DNA of 6,272 nucleotides, from contig CANNLO010000284.1 of NCBI GenBank assembly GCA_947505055.1, positions 1-6,272 on the forward strand, in the 5' to 3' direction. Below are positions 1 through 6,129 of the stretch, one piece after another. The position numbers and the translations under genes are program-made. The DNA comes from Methylococcaceae bacterium. GTDB lineage: Bacteria > Pseudomonadota > Gammaproteobacteria > Methylococcales > Methylomonadaceae. The stretch's first letter is position 1, and the number at the start of each line of letters is the position of its first letter. The notes beneath the pieces were generated by a model. The model saw only the letters and a list, made by a program, of their open reading frames with translations. It made no database searches and was not told the origin of the DNA.

Positions 1-31
1 GTAGGATGGGTAGAGCAACGCGAAACCCATC
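1..31. repeat. REP-like intergenic hairpin at the window edge
   Basis: The arms gatgggt (5-11) and acccatc (25-31) form a perfect 7-bp stem around a 13-nt loop containing gagcaacgcga. The arrangement matches a dispersed intergenic hairpin that I recognise in general terms from many proteobacterial genomes. Its left boundary may lie outside the window. The loop motif recurs in the unrelated hairpin at 2048-2085. No protein-coding role is apparent. Confidence 0.6.
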
Positions 32-218
32 AGTCAAACCAAACAACCATCCATACATTCAGCATGCAGCATAAATAACGCTACCGAATACGCCTCTCGG
101 CAGCAAAGCAAAATCGAGGCTGTCAATGATGATAAACCCCGATTCCATAAGGCTAAGTACTGATATAACTTTACTCCGCCCCCAGTTATTCTATAAATCG
201 TGGGTATTGGAAAAAAAT

Positions 219-240
219 AAACAGGGGTCTGTCCCTGTTT
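219..240. terminator. Terminator-like hairpin with flanking A and T runs
   Basis: The arms aaacaggg (219-226) and ccctgttt (233-240) form a perfect 8-bp stem with a 6-nt loop. The right side continues as T-rich sequence (ttttgttt) and the left side is preceded by seven A residues from 211, so it could end transcripts in either direction. The core ggggtctgtccc is also typical of hairpins near REP-associated elements, so it may instead be a repeat remnant. No gene is visible upstream on the plus strand whose transcript it would stop. Confidence 0.45.
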
Positions 241-255
241 TGTTTATAAAATAGT

Positions 256-284
256 TTGTTAAAGCGTGCCCCTAATGATAGAGT
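256..284 (+). promoter_or_regulatory. Weak sigma70-like promoter candidate for the two-gene unit
   Basis: TTGTTA at 256-261 resembles a -35 box. It is followed after 17 bp by TAGAGT at 279-284, a poor -10 box (four of six consensus positions). It lies about 60 bp upstream of the start at 344 and downstream of the hairpin at 219-240, so the position suits the gene pair. The match is weak enough to arise by chance in AT-rich DNA. Confidence 0.25.
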
Positions 285-343
285 TAATGCAAACTAACAA
301 TTAAAAGAACAATAAAGCCTCTGGCCTTTTTGAGGAAATATTT

Positions 344-544
344 ATGAGCAATACAAATTATTTTACAATTAGCGACGTAAGAGAAATCAATCAAAGTAGC
401 ACTGATAAAAAATCAAGCAACATGGCTAAGCTGACACCCACCAGCCAAAAATTTATTCGTGAAACAAGATTTACCGCACTAGATATAAATCAAGCATTTG
501 CTGCTGCAAGAAGATCTATAGAAAGAGAAATCGGACAAGTATGA
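344..544 (+). CDS. Small hypothetical protein, first gene of a two-gene unit
   Basis: This is a 66-residue protein of no family I recognise. The start is supported by GAGGA at 332-336, seven bases before the ATG. An internal Met27 (ATG at 422) has no ribosome binding site, so the longer form is preferred. The first 35 residues are polar, rich in Ser, Thr, Asn and Lys, and probably disordered. The second half (about 36-62, from FIRETRF to RRSIEREIG) is charged and alanine-containing, and probably one amphipathic helix. There is no signal peptide, membrane segment or cysteine. The stop codon overlaps the next start as ATGA (541-544), so the two are likely translated together and work in one process. 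The small, basic helical form would fit a partner or regulator of the second protein, but that is inference. Codons are AT-rich compared with the rml genes, which hints at separate ancestry. Confidence 0.6.
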   Translation: MSNTNYFTISDVREINQSSTDKKSSNMAKLTPTSQKFIRETRFTALDINQAFAAARRSIEREIGQV

Positions 545-1044
545 CTGACCACCCCTATAACAATATCTACCAAGAGTTGGTGAGGGATAATGGTGATGCA
601 GTGGGTATTTTTGCATACGCGCTATACAAACAACATAAAATAGCGTTTATTAATAGAATAATAATAGATGAAGATCGTAATCCGACAACGGATGAACTAA
701 GTAACTTTCATCGATCCAGCATGACACAACAGGCAATTAGTGGCTATAGAATCCAAGGCGAAGCACTCGTTTTAGCTTTTTTAAACGAAAGTTTGGCACA
801 ACGAGTCAGGGATATAGAAAATGGTGTTCAGGATTCGGTTATCGGTGAGCACTTAAAAAATATCAAAGATCAGATTGACTCTAAAAAAACATGGCTTGGT
901 TGGGGTAAAGACGTCCTTAATAATCTAAGTGTTAATATTTTAACGATCATAGTGATCGGGTCTATCATAATTGGATATAATTATCTGAGTGGATTTTATA
1001 GTAAAACAGAGACCGCAGCTGGTATAACAAATCAATCAAAGTGA
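541..1044 (+). CDS. Hypothetical tail-anchored-type membrane protein, second gene of the unit
   Basis: This 167-residue protein has a soluble N-terminal part and one predicted transmembrane helix near the C-terminus (about 129-152, NILTIIVIGSIIIGY). About 15 polar residues follow. The N-terminal region holds the segment VGIFAYALYKQHKIAFI (21-37), then DELSNFHRSS (51-60), then a helix-rich stretch EALVLAFLNESLAQRVRDIE (74-93). The layout resembles a recurring family of uncharacterised bacterial proteins that I cannot name. No enzymatic motif is visible. No signal peptide is present, so the N-terminal domain probably faces the cytoplasm. Its start overlaps the stop of the 66-residue gene as ATGA, and no strong Shine-Dalgarno precedes it, so translational coupling is likely. 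Conserved linkage of the pair would suggest a small membrane-associated module. Toxin-antitoxin or defence roles are possible, but nothing in the sequence establishes either. Confidence 0.6.
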   Translation: MTDHPYNNIYQELVRDNGDAVGIFAYALYKQHKIAFINRIIIDEDRNPTTDELSNFHRSSMTQQAISGYRIQGEALVLAFLNESLAQRVRDIENGVQDSVIGEHLKNIKDQIDSKKTWLGWGKDVLNNLSVNILTIIVIGSIIIGYNYLSGFYSKTETAAGITNQSK

Positions 1045-1094
1045 AGTAATTATTTAAAATTAAAGCACCTAAAAAAGCATTGGAACTATTCAAT

Positions 1095-1280
1095 CCCCTC
1101 TTTGAAAACATAGGTATCTATACGATCCGTAATTTCGGCAGGGAGAGCGAAGCGAGGGTTGGCCGGATCCAGTTGCCATGGATGGCAAATCGTAAAGTAA
1201 CTAAAAAACCTTAAACTCTACCTACATTAACACCTTCATGTACCCTAGATCCCGGCGGTCCATGCCGGGTTGACGAGGCT
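1095..1280. repeat. Hairpin-rich dispersed repeat, copy A
   Basis: This matches copy B at 2009-2218 in the same orientation. The 5' block (1095-1198) shares cccctctttg, then cataggtatcta, then ggcaggg, and then the long identical run at 1166-1188 that includes the palindrome ttgccat-gg-atggcaa (1173-1188). The 3' block (about 1226-1280) shares catgtac and a second hairpin, cccggc (1251-1256) with gccggg (1264-1269), ending in tgacg. The first stem of this copy (around 1134-1168) is degraded compared with copy B, and the spacer between blocks is not conserved. It fills most of the 289-base gap between the membrane-protein gene and the convergent DUF218 gene. No terminator with a T-run was found in the gap. 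Confidence 0.7.
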
Positions 1281-1333
1281 TATGTAGCTTTTACAGGAGC
1301 CAGAAGTATCAATACGAAGGCCAAACCCAAACT

Positions 1334-1921
1334 TTAAAAGCCATAAACCACGGCATAAAAAATCAGCTTTACCACTTCAAGTAAACTAAATCCCCGCCAT
1401 CTGTCATCTTGCCACCAACGGTTAGCATGCCAGGTGGGTGCATCGCTTTGAATTAACCAATAAGACAAACCGGCCTTTTTAAAAAGAGGATATAAGCAAA
1501 ACCCCACTCGTCTTATATGCGGAGGATCAGTTACCACCAAGGCGCTGTGCCAATGGTGTGCAGTTAATACAATAGCGATATTAATAGCCTCTTGATGCGT
1601 ATTAATGGATAAGCCATCAAAGAGAAGAGCTTCTATAGGGATGCCTTGTTTAAGAAAAAACAAAGAGCGGGGGTATTCATAATAGTGCTGGCTGGAATTA
1701 ACAATTTTACCCATTCCAGTTAATAAAATCTTTTTGGCATAACCGGCCTTATAAAGATCGGCAGCCATTTGATCTCTTTCACTTTCCCCGCCACCCAAGG
1801 TCACGATCAAGTCTGACTTAACTGGGTCATTAACAGGCTGAGAAAGCCAGTTGCCTAGATTTAGAAAAATAAGGGCAAAAAATAACAACAAAGTGCCGGT
1901 TACAGCAAGGGTAAGCTTCAT
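1334..1921 (-). CDS. DUF218 (SanA/ElyC/YdcF-type) membrane-anchored envelope protein
   Basis: This 195-residue protein has one N-terminal hydrophobic helix (about 3-22), which probably anchors it in the inner membrane with the domain outside. The DUF218 fold is indicated by SDLIVTLGGGESERDQMAADLY (36-57), KILLTGMG (64-71), the GLSINTHQEAINI segment (103-115, corresponding to the family's S.NT.EN element) and ALVVTDPPHIRRV (127-139, corresponding to the family's sdxxHxxRa element). A C-terminal WRG...LEVVKLIFYA segment is also typical. Members such as SanA and ElyC affect envelope integrity and polysaccharide or peptidoglycan precursor metabolism, but the biochemical reaction is not established. 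The gene has the same orientation as the rml operon about 500 bp upstream, but repeats and a MITE lie between, so it probably has its own promoter. No clear Shine-Dalgarno sequence precedes the ATG. Subfamily assignment is uncertain, so no symbol is given. Confidence 0.85.
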   Translation of the reverse strand: MKLTLAVTGTLLLFFALIFLNLGNWLSQPVNDPVKSDLIVTLGGGESERDQMAADLYKAGYAKKILLTGMGKIVNSSQHYYEYPRSLFFLKQGIPIEALLFDGLSINTHQEAINIAIVLTAHHWHSALVVTDPPHIRRVGFCLYPLFKKAGLSYWLIQSDAPTWHANRWWQDDRWRGFSLLEVVKLIFYAVVYGF

Positions 1922-1934
1922 GGGTTATTATCAA

Positions 1935-1940
1935 ATTATA
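1935..1940 (-). promoter_or_regulatory. Candidate -10 box for the DUF218 gene
   Basis: Read on the minus strand this is a perfect TATAAT, ending 13 bases before the start codon at 1921. The best -35 at normal spacing (tgggaa, 1958-1963) is poor. If used, the transcript would have a leader of only about seven bases, which agrees with the absence of a visible Shine-Dalgarno sequence. The surrounding DNA is AT-rich, so chance is possible. Confidence 0.3.
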
Positions 1941-2008
1941 CTTACAAATTATTGTCGTTCCCACCTATCCAGCATCGCGGGGGATTTGTCTAATAAAATC
2001 TCCCCTAA

Positions 2009-2218
2009 CCCCTCTTTGTTAAAGCATAGGTATCTACACAGTTCGTCATCCCGGCAGGGCGAGCAACGCGAGGGTTTGCCGGGATCCAGTTGCCATGGAT
2101 GGCAATCATAAAGCATGCACTCACTGATTTTTATACTCGATTTTATTGAACGCAATATAATATTGATAAGTACATCCATGTACTCTGGATTCCGGCAGTC
2201 CTTGCCGGAATGACGGCT
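2009..2218. repeat. Hairpin-rich dispersed repeat, copy B
   Basis: This is the better preserved of two direct copies (compare 1095-1280). It contains four palindromes: atcccggca (2048-2056) with tgccgggat (2077-2085), 9 bp; ttgccat (2090-2096) with atggcaa (2099-2105), 7 bp with a 2-nt loop; gtacat (2170-2175) with atgtac (2178-2183); and attccggca (2189-2197) with tgccggaat (2203-2211), 9 bp with a 5-nt loop. The last, followed by gacgg, resembles a very common proteobacterial intergenic hairpin. Just before the copy, gggggattt (1979-1987) and aaatctcccc (1996-2005) form another imperfect stem. With the MITE, the repeat fills the roughly 500-base gap between the DUF218 gene and rmlB. Short open frames inside are by-products of the repeat. 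Confidence 0.75.
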
Positions 2219-2387
2219 CTAGGAGTATGTCGGACTTATAACTATATGAATAAATATGACTTTATTTTTAACAGTTACAAGATTTTATGCTGATTACACA
2301 CTTCTGACGTTATTCTTAACGGAATTTGTCTTCGACAATTTACAAGCTATTGTTTTTAATAAATCCATAAGTCCTACAGACTCCTAA
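2219..2387. mobile_element. Non-autonomous MITE with terminal inverted repeats related to the IS at 6131
   Basis: The 161-bp core (2223-2383) is bounded by inverted repeats. The left end, gagtatgtcggacttat (2223-2239), pairs with the complement of 2367-2383, gagtctgtaggacttat, at 15 of 17 positions. The flanks CTAG (2219-2222) and CTAA (2384-2387) could be a 4-bp target duplication with one change. The interior is AT-rich and has no reading frame. The left end of the IS that interrupts cysC begins gagtctgtcggactttt and also follows CTAG, so the same transposase probably moved both. The element sits directly after repeat copy B and about 36 bp beyond the rmlB stop codon. Confidence 0.7.
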
Positions 2388-2422
2388 GATTCCGGGTAAC
2401 CGCTTCCGCAAACCACAAATAT

Positions 2423-3430
2423 TTATGCCTTACCCAAATACCATTCAATCGTCTTAACAATTCCTGTTTCAAAACTTTCATCGGCTTGCCAGCCCAGTTC
2501 GGTTTCTATTTTGGTGGCATCAATGGCATAACGTTTATCATGTCCGGCGCGGTCTTCGACATAGTTAAGCTGATCTTTATAACTGCCTTGGGCTTTGGGG
2601 CGCAAGCCATCCAGAATTTCACAGACTTTATCAGCGATATAGTTATTGTTGCGCTCATTCCGGCCGCCAATATTGTAAACTTCGCCGACGTTACCGGTAT
2701 GGTAAACCAAATCAATGCCTTTGCAGTGATTCAACACATACAGCCAATCACGTATATTTTTGCCATCGCCATAAATAGGGATGTTTTCGCCACTGATGGC
2801 TTTGCGGATAATGGTTGGAATCAGCTTTTCGTTATGCTGTTTGGGGCCATAATTGTTGGAGCAGTTAGTAATCACCGTATTCATGCCGTAGGTATGATAG
2901 TAACTGCGCACAATCATATCGCTGCCCGCTTTACTGGCCGAGTAAGGCGAGTTGGGCGCATAAGGTGTCGCTTCGGTAAACAAGCCGGTTTCACCCAAAG
3001 TTCCGTAGACTTCATCGGTAGAAATATGATGAAAGCGACTGGCTTCATAGCCCGGTTTAAAGACAAACGGTTTTTCCATCCAGTATTTATAAGCGACATC
3101 AATCAGGGTAAAGGTGCCGTTAACATTGGTCTGTACAAAAACGCCGGGGTTTTTAATGGAGTTGTCGACATGGCTTTCCGCAGCAAAATGGATAACACCA
3201 CCAATATCATGCTGGCTAAACAGTTGCACCAGTAAGTCACGGTCACAAATATCGCCGTGAACAAATGTATAACGGTCACTGCCGTCAATTTCGTTAAGGT
3301 TTTCAAGATTGCCGGCATAAGTCAGTAAATCAAGATTAACCAAGTGATAGTCAGGATACTTGACTAAAAAGTAAGGTGCAAAATTACTGCCGATAAAACC
3401 AGCGCAACCGGTAATTAAAAGGGATTTCAT
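2423..3430 (-). CDS. rmlB: dTDP-glucose 4,6-dehydratase (RmlB)
   Basis: This cytoplasmic enzyme converts dTDP-D-glucose to dTDP-4-keto-6-deoxy-D-glucose with bound NAD, the second step of dTDP-L-rhamnose synthesis. At 335 residues it is near the usual length for an extended short-chain dehydrogenase. Visible features are the nucleotide-binding loop TGCAGFIG (7-14), HFAAESHVDNS (81-91), the catalytic Thr138-Asp139-Glu140 in STDEVYG, and Tyr163 and Lys167 in YSASK. NNYGPKQ (192-198) and RDWLYV (227-232) are family elements of the substrate side. After RDWLYV this protein has LNH where many homologues have EDH. The start overlaps the rmlD stop as ATGA (3427-3430). It is the last gene of the operon, and no T-tailed terminator was seen between its stop and the MITE. 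Confidence 0.97.
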   Translation of the reverse strand: MKSLLITGCAGFIGSNFAPYFLVKYPDYHLVNLDLLTYAGNLENLNEIDGSDRYTFVHGDICDRDLLVQLFSQHDIGGVIHFAAESHVDNSIKNPGVFVQTNVNGTFTLIDVAYKYWMEKPFVFKPGYEASRFHHISTDEVYGTLGETGLFTEATPYAPNSPYSASKAGSDMIVRSYYHTYGMNTVITNCSNNYGPKQHNEKLIPTIIRKAISGENIPIYGDGKNIRDWLYVLNHCKGIDLVYHTGNVGEVYNIGGRNERNNNYIADKVCEILDGLRPKAQGSYKDQLNYVEDRAGHDKRYAIDATKIETELGWQADESFETGIVKTIEWYLGKA

Positions 3431-4314
3431 AAGGTGTTATTTCCGGTTAAATTTTCCAGACAATCAATTAAGCTGTCTTTCCAGTAAGGGATAGTCAGGT
3501 CAAAGGTATTTTTAATTTTTGCCTTGTTGAGCAAGCTGTAATGCGGGCGGGTTGCCGGTGTTTGATAGTCTTTGGTTTCTATCGGTTTAACCCGGCAAGT
3601 CAACGCTGAGAGTTCAAAAATGGTTTTGGCAAAGTCATACCAACTGCAAACGCCTTCATTACTGAAATGATAAATTTCCGTTGTGGTTAAGGTGTCCAGT
3701 TTGGGATGTTCAATAATCGCCAGAATGGCGAACGCCAAATCCCGTGCCGAGGTGGGAGCCCCGACCTGATCATAAATAACGCCCAACTCTTCACGTTCTT
3801 TGCCCAAGCGCAGCATGGTTTTGACAAAGTTATTGCCAAACTGTGAATATACCCAAGACGTGCGGATGATAACGGATTTTGCCGGATTAATGACCAGCAT
3901 TGCCTGTTCGCCTTCACGCTTGGTTTGTCCGTAAATACCTTGCGGATCAGTACGGTCTGTTTCGTTATATGGTTGGTAGTTTTTGCCATTAAATACATAG
4001 TCGGTTGAGATATGAATCAACGCGCAGTTATGGGCTTTGGCAATACGCGCCAGCGTTTCGACAGCGGTGCTGTTAATGGCTCTGGACAAGTCGGGTTCTG
4101 CTTGCGCTTTATCGACAGCGGTGTAGGCTGCACAATTAACAATAACATCAAAGGTTTTATCAACAAACCAGCTTTGTATAGCCTCCGAATCACTTAAATC
4201 CAATTCGTTTCTACTAATAAAAGTAAAGGTAAAATCGGGATACAAGTCACTTAATTGACGAAGCTCACTGCCCAGTTGTCCCTGTGCGCCGGTAACCAGT
4301 AGGGATTTAGGCAT
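3427..4314 (-). CDS. rmlD: dTDP-4-dehydrorhamnose reductase (RmlD)
   Basis: This enzyme reduces dTDP-4-keto-L-rhamnose to dTDP-L-rhamnose with NADPH or NADH, the final step of the pathway. The start chosen is the ATG at 4314, giving 295 residues that begin MPKSLLVTGAQGQLG, with the Rossmann motif at 8-15 as usual. An in-frame upstream extension (ATG at 4329, TTG at 4335) would add residues before the first beta strand, which the family lacks. Catalytic residues are visible: Thr104 in STDYVFNG, and Tyr128 and Lys132 in YGQTK, the same numbering as in Salmonella RmlD. NCAAYTAVDKA (60-70) and RTSWVYSQFGNNF (151-163) are further family signatures. The start overlaps the rmlC stop by eight bases, and the stop overlaps the rmlB start by four, so translation is probably coupled. 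Confidence 0.96.
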   Translation of the reverse strand: MPKSLLVTGAQGQLGSELRQLSDLYPDFTFTFISRNELDLSDSEAIQSWFVDKTFDVIVNCAAYTAVDKAQAEPDLSRAINSTAVETLARIAKAHNCALIHISTDYVFNGKNYQPYNETDRTDPQGIYGQTKREGEQAMLVINPAKSVIIRTSWVYSQFGNNFVKTMLRLGKEREELGVIYDQVGAPTSARDLAFAILAIIEHPKLDTLTTTEIYHFSNEGVCSWYDFAKTIFELSALTCRVKPIETKDYQTPATRPHYSLLNKAKIKNTFDLTIPYWKDSLIDCLENLTGNNTL

Positions 4315-4879
4315 AAAGACTACCCGCATTAACAAACAACTCCGCCTTATCCAGCGTGGGTTGCACGGTATCTTTTGCAGACAGTTGTAGCTGTTCTTTT
4401 TCTACCAGCCAGTCAATGCCTAAAGACGCATCATCAAAAGCTAGTCCCCTATCGTTTTCCGGGGAGTAATAGTTATCGACTTTATAGGCAAAAATAGTCT
4501 CTTCTTCCAAGACCACAAAGCCATGGGCAAAACCGCGTGGCACAAACATCTGGCGTTTGTTTTGCTCTGAAAGTTCTACAGCAACATGCTGTCCAAAGGT
4601 AGGGCTTCCTTTTCTAATATCAACCGCAACATCTAATACTTTGCCTTTTATAACCCGCACCAACTTGGTTTGGGCTGCAGGTGCAAGCTGATAATGCAAA
4701 CCTCTTAGTACCCCATAACCGGACTTGGATTCATTATCCTGAATAAAATCAACTTTAAAACCCAGAAAAGCATCCAACTTGTCTTGGCGAAAGGTCTCTA
4801 CAAAGTAACCGCGCTCATCACCAAAAACCGAAGGTTCAATAATAACAACATCAGCTATGTCAGTTCTTATAAACTTCAT
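4307..4879 (-). CDS. rmlC: dTDP-4-dehydrorhamnose 3,5-epimerase (RmlC)
   Basis: This enzyme epimerises C3 and C5 of dTDP-4-keto-6-deoxy-D-glucose to give dTDP-4-keto-L-rhamnose, the third step. It is a 190-residue cupin, normally a homodimer, of ordinary length. Visible features are DERGYF (21-26) with Arg23, the LRGLHYQ segment with catalytic His62 (58-64), Lys72, GFAHGF (116-121) with His119, Tyr132, Tyr138 and Asp170, the usual partner of the catalytic histidine. No key residue is missing. The ATG shares one base with the TAA of rmlA (position 4879), and the gene's own stop lies inside the first codons of rmlD. Confidence 0.96.
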   Translation of the reverse strand: MKFIRTDIADVVIIEPSVFGDERGYFVETFRQDKLDAFLGFKVDFIQDNESKSGYGVLRGLHYQLAPAAQTKLVRVIKGKVLDVAVDIRKGSPTFGQHVAVELSEQNKRQMFVPRGFAHGFVVLEEETIFAYKVDNYYSPENDRGLAFDDASLGIDWLVEKEQLQLSAKDTVQPTLDKAELFVNAGSLYA

Positions 4880-5766
4880 TACGCATCAACGCCTTCGCTT
4901 GCGCGCTTGAGTAGATACTGGCCATATTGATTTTTTAACAACGGCTGAGCTAATTGAATTAATTGCGCTTGGGAGATATAACCCATCTCGTAGGCAATTT
5001 CTTCAATACAGGCCACCTTTAAACCCTGCCTGTTTTCAATGGTCTGAATAAAATTAGACGCTTCCAATAAAGACTCATGGGTACCGGTATCAAGCCAAGC
5101 AAACCCACGCCCCATCAGTTCAACCTTTAAATCACCTTGTTCTAGATACGTTTGATTGACGGTCGTAATTTCCAACTCACCACGCAGTGATGGTTTAATG
5201 TTTTTTGCGATCTCAACGACGCTGTTGGGATAAAAATACAAACCGACTACCGCATAATTACTTTTAGGCTTAAGGGGCTTTTCTTCGATAGAAAGCACAT
5301 TACCATTGGCATCAAATTCTGCAACGCCATATTGATCAGGGTCTTTAACATGATAACCAAACACCGTGGCTTTTTTATGGTCGGTTACATTGACAACTGC
5401 ATTGGTCAGCATATCAACCAAACCATGGCCATAAAAAATATTGTCACCCAACACCATACAAACAGCATCGTCACCAATAAAGTCTGCTCCCAAAATAAAG
5501 GCTTGGGCAAGTCCATCGGGCGAGGGTTGGACTTTGTAGGAAAAAGACATGCCAATATCAGAGCCATCGCCTAGCAATTCTTCAAACCGCGGTAAATCAT
5601 TGGGCGTAGAAATAATTAACACTTCCGTAATGCCGGAAAGCATTAACGCGGAAAGCGGATAATAAATCATCGGCTTGTCATAAATAGGCGTTAGCTGTTT
5701 ACTGACACCTTTAGTTATAGGGTAAAGCCGGGTTCCACTGCCGCCCGCTAAAATAATGCCTTTCAT
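4879..5766 (-). CDS. rmlA: Glucose-1-phosphate thymidylyltransferase (RmlA)
   Basis: This enzyme makes dTDP-glucose and pyrophosphate from glucose-1-phosphate and dTTP, the first and normally feedback-controlled step of the pathway. At 295 residues it is typical of the short RmlA class. Visible features are the nucleotide-binding signature [11 protein letters not shown] (6-16), [17 protein letters not shown] (22-38), LGDN (106-109) with metal-binding Asp108, EEKP (161-164), GLYFYP (175-180), RGELEIT (195-201) and WLDTGT (224-229) with the second metal ligand Asp226. A Shine-Dalgarno AGGA on the minus strand (5775-5778) lies eight bases before the ATG, the clearest ribosome binding site of the operon. 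It is the first gene of rmlACDB, so transcription of all four genes probably starts in the 177-base gap shared with the divergent cysC remnant. Confidence 0.97.
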   Translation of the reverse strand: MKGIILAGGSGTRLYPITKGVSKQLTPIYDKPMIYYPLSALMLSGITEVLIISTPNDLPRFEELLGDGSDIGMSFSYKVQPSPDGLAQAFILGADFIGDDAVCMVLGDNIFYGHGLVDMLTNAVVNVTDHKKATVFGYHVKDPDQYGVAEFDANGNVLSIEEKPLKPKSNYAVVGLYFYPNSVVEIAKNIKPSLRGELEITTVNQTYLEQGDLKVELMGRGFAWLDTGTHESLLEASNFIQTIENRQGLKVACIEEIAYEMGYISQAQLIQLAQPLLKNQYGQYLLKRASEGVDA

Positions 5767-5943
5767 TGAGTAAATCCTAAAAATAGAGGGTAAAGAGATG
5801 GTGTCATTTTATTAATGAGTGAACACAAACCAGGTTATGCAAAAAAACAACACAACATATTTAGAAAAATGTAAAATCATAGTTAAAGCTAACAAAGATT
5901 GCTGTATAGGTTGATTTTTTACAATTTATTGGGGTAGGGTACT
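5767..5943. promoter_or_regulatory. Divergent intergenic region between rmlA and the cysC remnant
   Basis: This gap must hold the start signals for the rml operon (minus) and originally those for cysC (plus). On the minus strand TAAAAT at 5806-5811 is a five-of-six -10 candidate about 40 bases before rmlA, but with a poor -35. On the plus strand TTGCTG (5899-5904) and TACAAT (5920-5925) are 15 bp apart, shorter than optimal. No strong palindrome suggesting an operator was seen. The gap is markedly AT-rich. Confidence 0.35.
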
Positions 5944-6129
5944 ATGGAACAAATTGTTAAAAATATTACTCGACAAACGGGTAAGGTAACCAGAAAAACA
6001 CGTGAGGCATTACTCGGCCAAACAGCTTGTACAATCTGGTTTACTGGATTGAGTGGGGCGGGGAAAACAACTTTGGCTTTTGCACTTGAAAATGCATTAG
6101 TTGAAACGGGACGAGCTTGTTACGTTCTA
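5944..6129 (+). pseudogene. cysC: Adenylylsulfate kinase (CysC), truncated by an insertion sequence
   Basis: CysC phosphorylates adenylylsulfate (APS) to PAPS with ATP, for sulfate assimilation or sulfation of products. Only about the first 62 of roughly 200 residues remain. The Walker A motif GLSGAGKT is visible at 35-42, preceded by CTIWFT, and the sequence stays family-like through ACYVL (58-62). Intact proteins then continue with the DGDN motif. Here CTAG and the IS terminus follow instead, so the open frame runs on with an unrelated tail, VCRTFHF, to a TAA at 6154-6156. The P-loop survives, but the APS-binding and lid regions are lost, so the product is almost certainly inactive. The rest of the gene may lie beyond the IS, outside the window. 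The start at 5944 has only a weak ggtaggg upstream. Divergence from rmlA suggests a sugar-nucleotide or sulfated-polysaccharide setting, which is inference. Confidence 0.85.

Larger units (their letters stand above)
32..343. other. Intergenic stretch without a convincing gene
   Basis: No open frame here has both a plausible length and a ribosome binding site. The longest thing noticed is a 29-codon minus-strand frame (148 to 59) lacking a Shine-Dalgarno sequence. The stretch carries the terminator-like hairpin at 219-240, a weak promoter candidate at 256-284 and the ribosome binding site of the gene at 344. The part from 32 to 210 shows nothing further that I can support. Confidence 0.5.

Noticed and set aside
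59..148. Minus-strand frame of 29 codons (ATG at 148) with a somewhat protein-like hydrophobic sequence
   Set aside because: It has no Shine-Dalgarno sequence, is very short and matches no family I know. It could be a decayed remnant but cannot be supported.
230..231. tRNA or rRNA genes anywhere in the window
   Set aside because: No cloverleaf with a TTC-type arm and CCA end, and no rRNA-like stretch, was found on reading either strand.
227..232. RMLB substitution and regulatory RNA considerations: a riboswitch in the leader of the 344 gene
   Set aside because: Only the single simple hairpin at 219-240 is seen. No conserved riboswitch core could be recognised.
344..1044. Calling the two-gene unit a toxin-antitoxin system
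   Set aside because: Size and overlap would allow it, but no toxin or antitoxin fold or DNA-binding motif is recognisable in either protein.
1851..2179. Short open frames on both strands across the DUF218 start and repeat copy B
   Set aside because: They cross hairpin repeats, lack ribosome binding sites, and their sequences are translations of the palindromes.
1095..2218. CRISPR array or composite transposon
   Set aside because: There are only two imperfect copies of about 200 bp with no regular short spacers, and no transposase gene lies in or beside either copy.
2486..3235. Long plus-strand open frame of 249 codons opposite rmlB
   Set aside because: It lies wholly antisense to a gene with full family motifs, and its translation has no recognisable domain. 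It is a coding shadow.
4315..4335. Longer rmlD start at TTG 4335 or ATG 4329
   Set aside because: It would add residues before the N-terminal Rossmann strand. With the ATG at 4314 the catalytic residues fall at 104, 128 and 132 as in characterised RmlD.
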